Assembly (NCBI RefSeq): GCF_938030685.1
Contig: NZ_CALHHX010000158.1
Span: 1-6,701 of the forward strand
Source: an uncultured Campylobacter sp.
GTDB lineage: Bacteria > Campylobacterota > Campylobacteria > Campylobacterales > Campylobacteraceae
DNA: 6,701 bases
Direction of reading: 5' to 3'
Notes under the pieces: generated by a model
Databases searched by the model: none
What the model saw: only the letters and a program-made list of their open reading frames with translations
What the model was told of the DNA's origin: nothing
In this document: in pieces, positions 6,641 through 6,701 of the stretch
Layout of the letters: each line of letters opens with the position of its first letter
Numbering within the stretch: position 1 is the first letter of the stretch
Made by a program: the position numbers and the translations under genes

Positions 6641-6701
6641 ATGGGAAAATCCGCCTTGGTGCTGGGCGCTACGGGCGTCGTGGGCAGGGAGCTGGTACGC
6701 G
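6641..6701 (+). CDS. NAD(P)-binding Rossmann-fold protein, N-terminus only (cut by right edge)
   Basis: An ATG at 6641 follows AAGGAG (6630-6635) at a five-base spacing, and 20 codons are visible before the window ends. The sequence SALVLGATGVVGRELVR (4-20) is a first beta strand followed by a dinucleotide-binding G-x-x-G-x-x-G loop (G9, G12, G15), placed right at the N-terminus. This pattern is typical of atypical short-chain dehydrogenase/reductase, NmrA/YbjT-like and HTATIP2-like oxidoreductases, which bind NAD(P)H in the cytoplasm. It could also be another protein with an N-terminal Rossmann domain, such as a semialdehyde dehydrogenase. The rest is missing, so the reaction cannot be named. 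It is separated from the peptidase operon by about 400 bases and is likely an independent transcription unit. Confidence 0.75.
   Translation, partial: MGKSALVLGATGVVGRELVR

Noticed and set aside
1..6701. Mobile element, prophage, CRISPR array, or tRNA/rRNA genes
   Set aside because: No transposase or integrase motifs, spaced repeats, tRNA-like cloverleaf or rRNA segments are visible, and the intergenic stretches are short.

Overview
The window looks like a chromosomal segment of a Campylobacter-type epsilonproteobacterium. The hints are frequent AAATTT/TAAAATTT strings inside and between genes, tightly packed genes with AAGGAG-type ribosome binding sites, and a gene set suited to an asaccharolytic, amino-acid- and dicarboxylate-using anaerobe. 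By eye, base composition is about half G+C. That is high for C. jejuni and closer to oral anaerobic species such as C. gracilis, C. showae, C. rectus or C. curvus. The species assignment is an inference; no rRNA or other marker gene is present.

Layout: (1) 1-141, minus strand: the first 47 codons of an unrecognised gene that runs off the left edge, with a good promoter in front of it. (2) 142-369: a divergent intergenic region with that promoter, extended -10 candidates for the rightward genes and a small palindrome (277-297). (3) 370-6243, plus strand: a compact run of five genes separated by only 10-11 bases each, almost certainly one operon. In order they encode an M20 hydantoinase/carbamoylase-family amidase, an AbgA-like M20 amidohydrolase, dipeptidase E (PepE, S51), a DcuC-family C4-dicarboxylate carrier, and tripeptidase PepT (M20B). 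(4) 6244-6640: about 400 bases holding only a doubtful 60-codon reading frame and weak inverted repeats. (5) 6641-6701: the first 20 codons of a Rossmann-fold NAD(P)-binding protein, cut by the right edge.

The five-gene operon reads as a nutrient-salvage unit. Four cytoplasmic hydrolases act on small amide or peptide substrates, several of them plausibly acidic: Asp-X dipeptides for PepE, N-acyl or aryl glutamates for the AbgA-like enzyme, N-carbamoyl amino acids or ureido acids for the first enzyme, and tripeptides for PepT. They are encoded with a carrier whose family moves succinate, fumarate, malate and aspartate in anaerobes. A reasonable inference is that the operon frees aspartate, glutamate and other amino acids, and that DcuC either brings in acidic substrates or exports succinate made by fumarate respiration. 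The individual families are known. The combination, with AbgA lacking AbgB and AbgT and a carbamoylase lacking a hydantoinase, is the most interesting thing here. There is no sign of a mobile element, CRISPR array, tRNA or rRNA.
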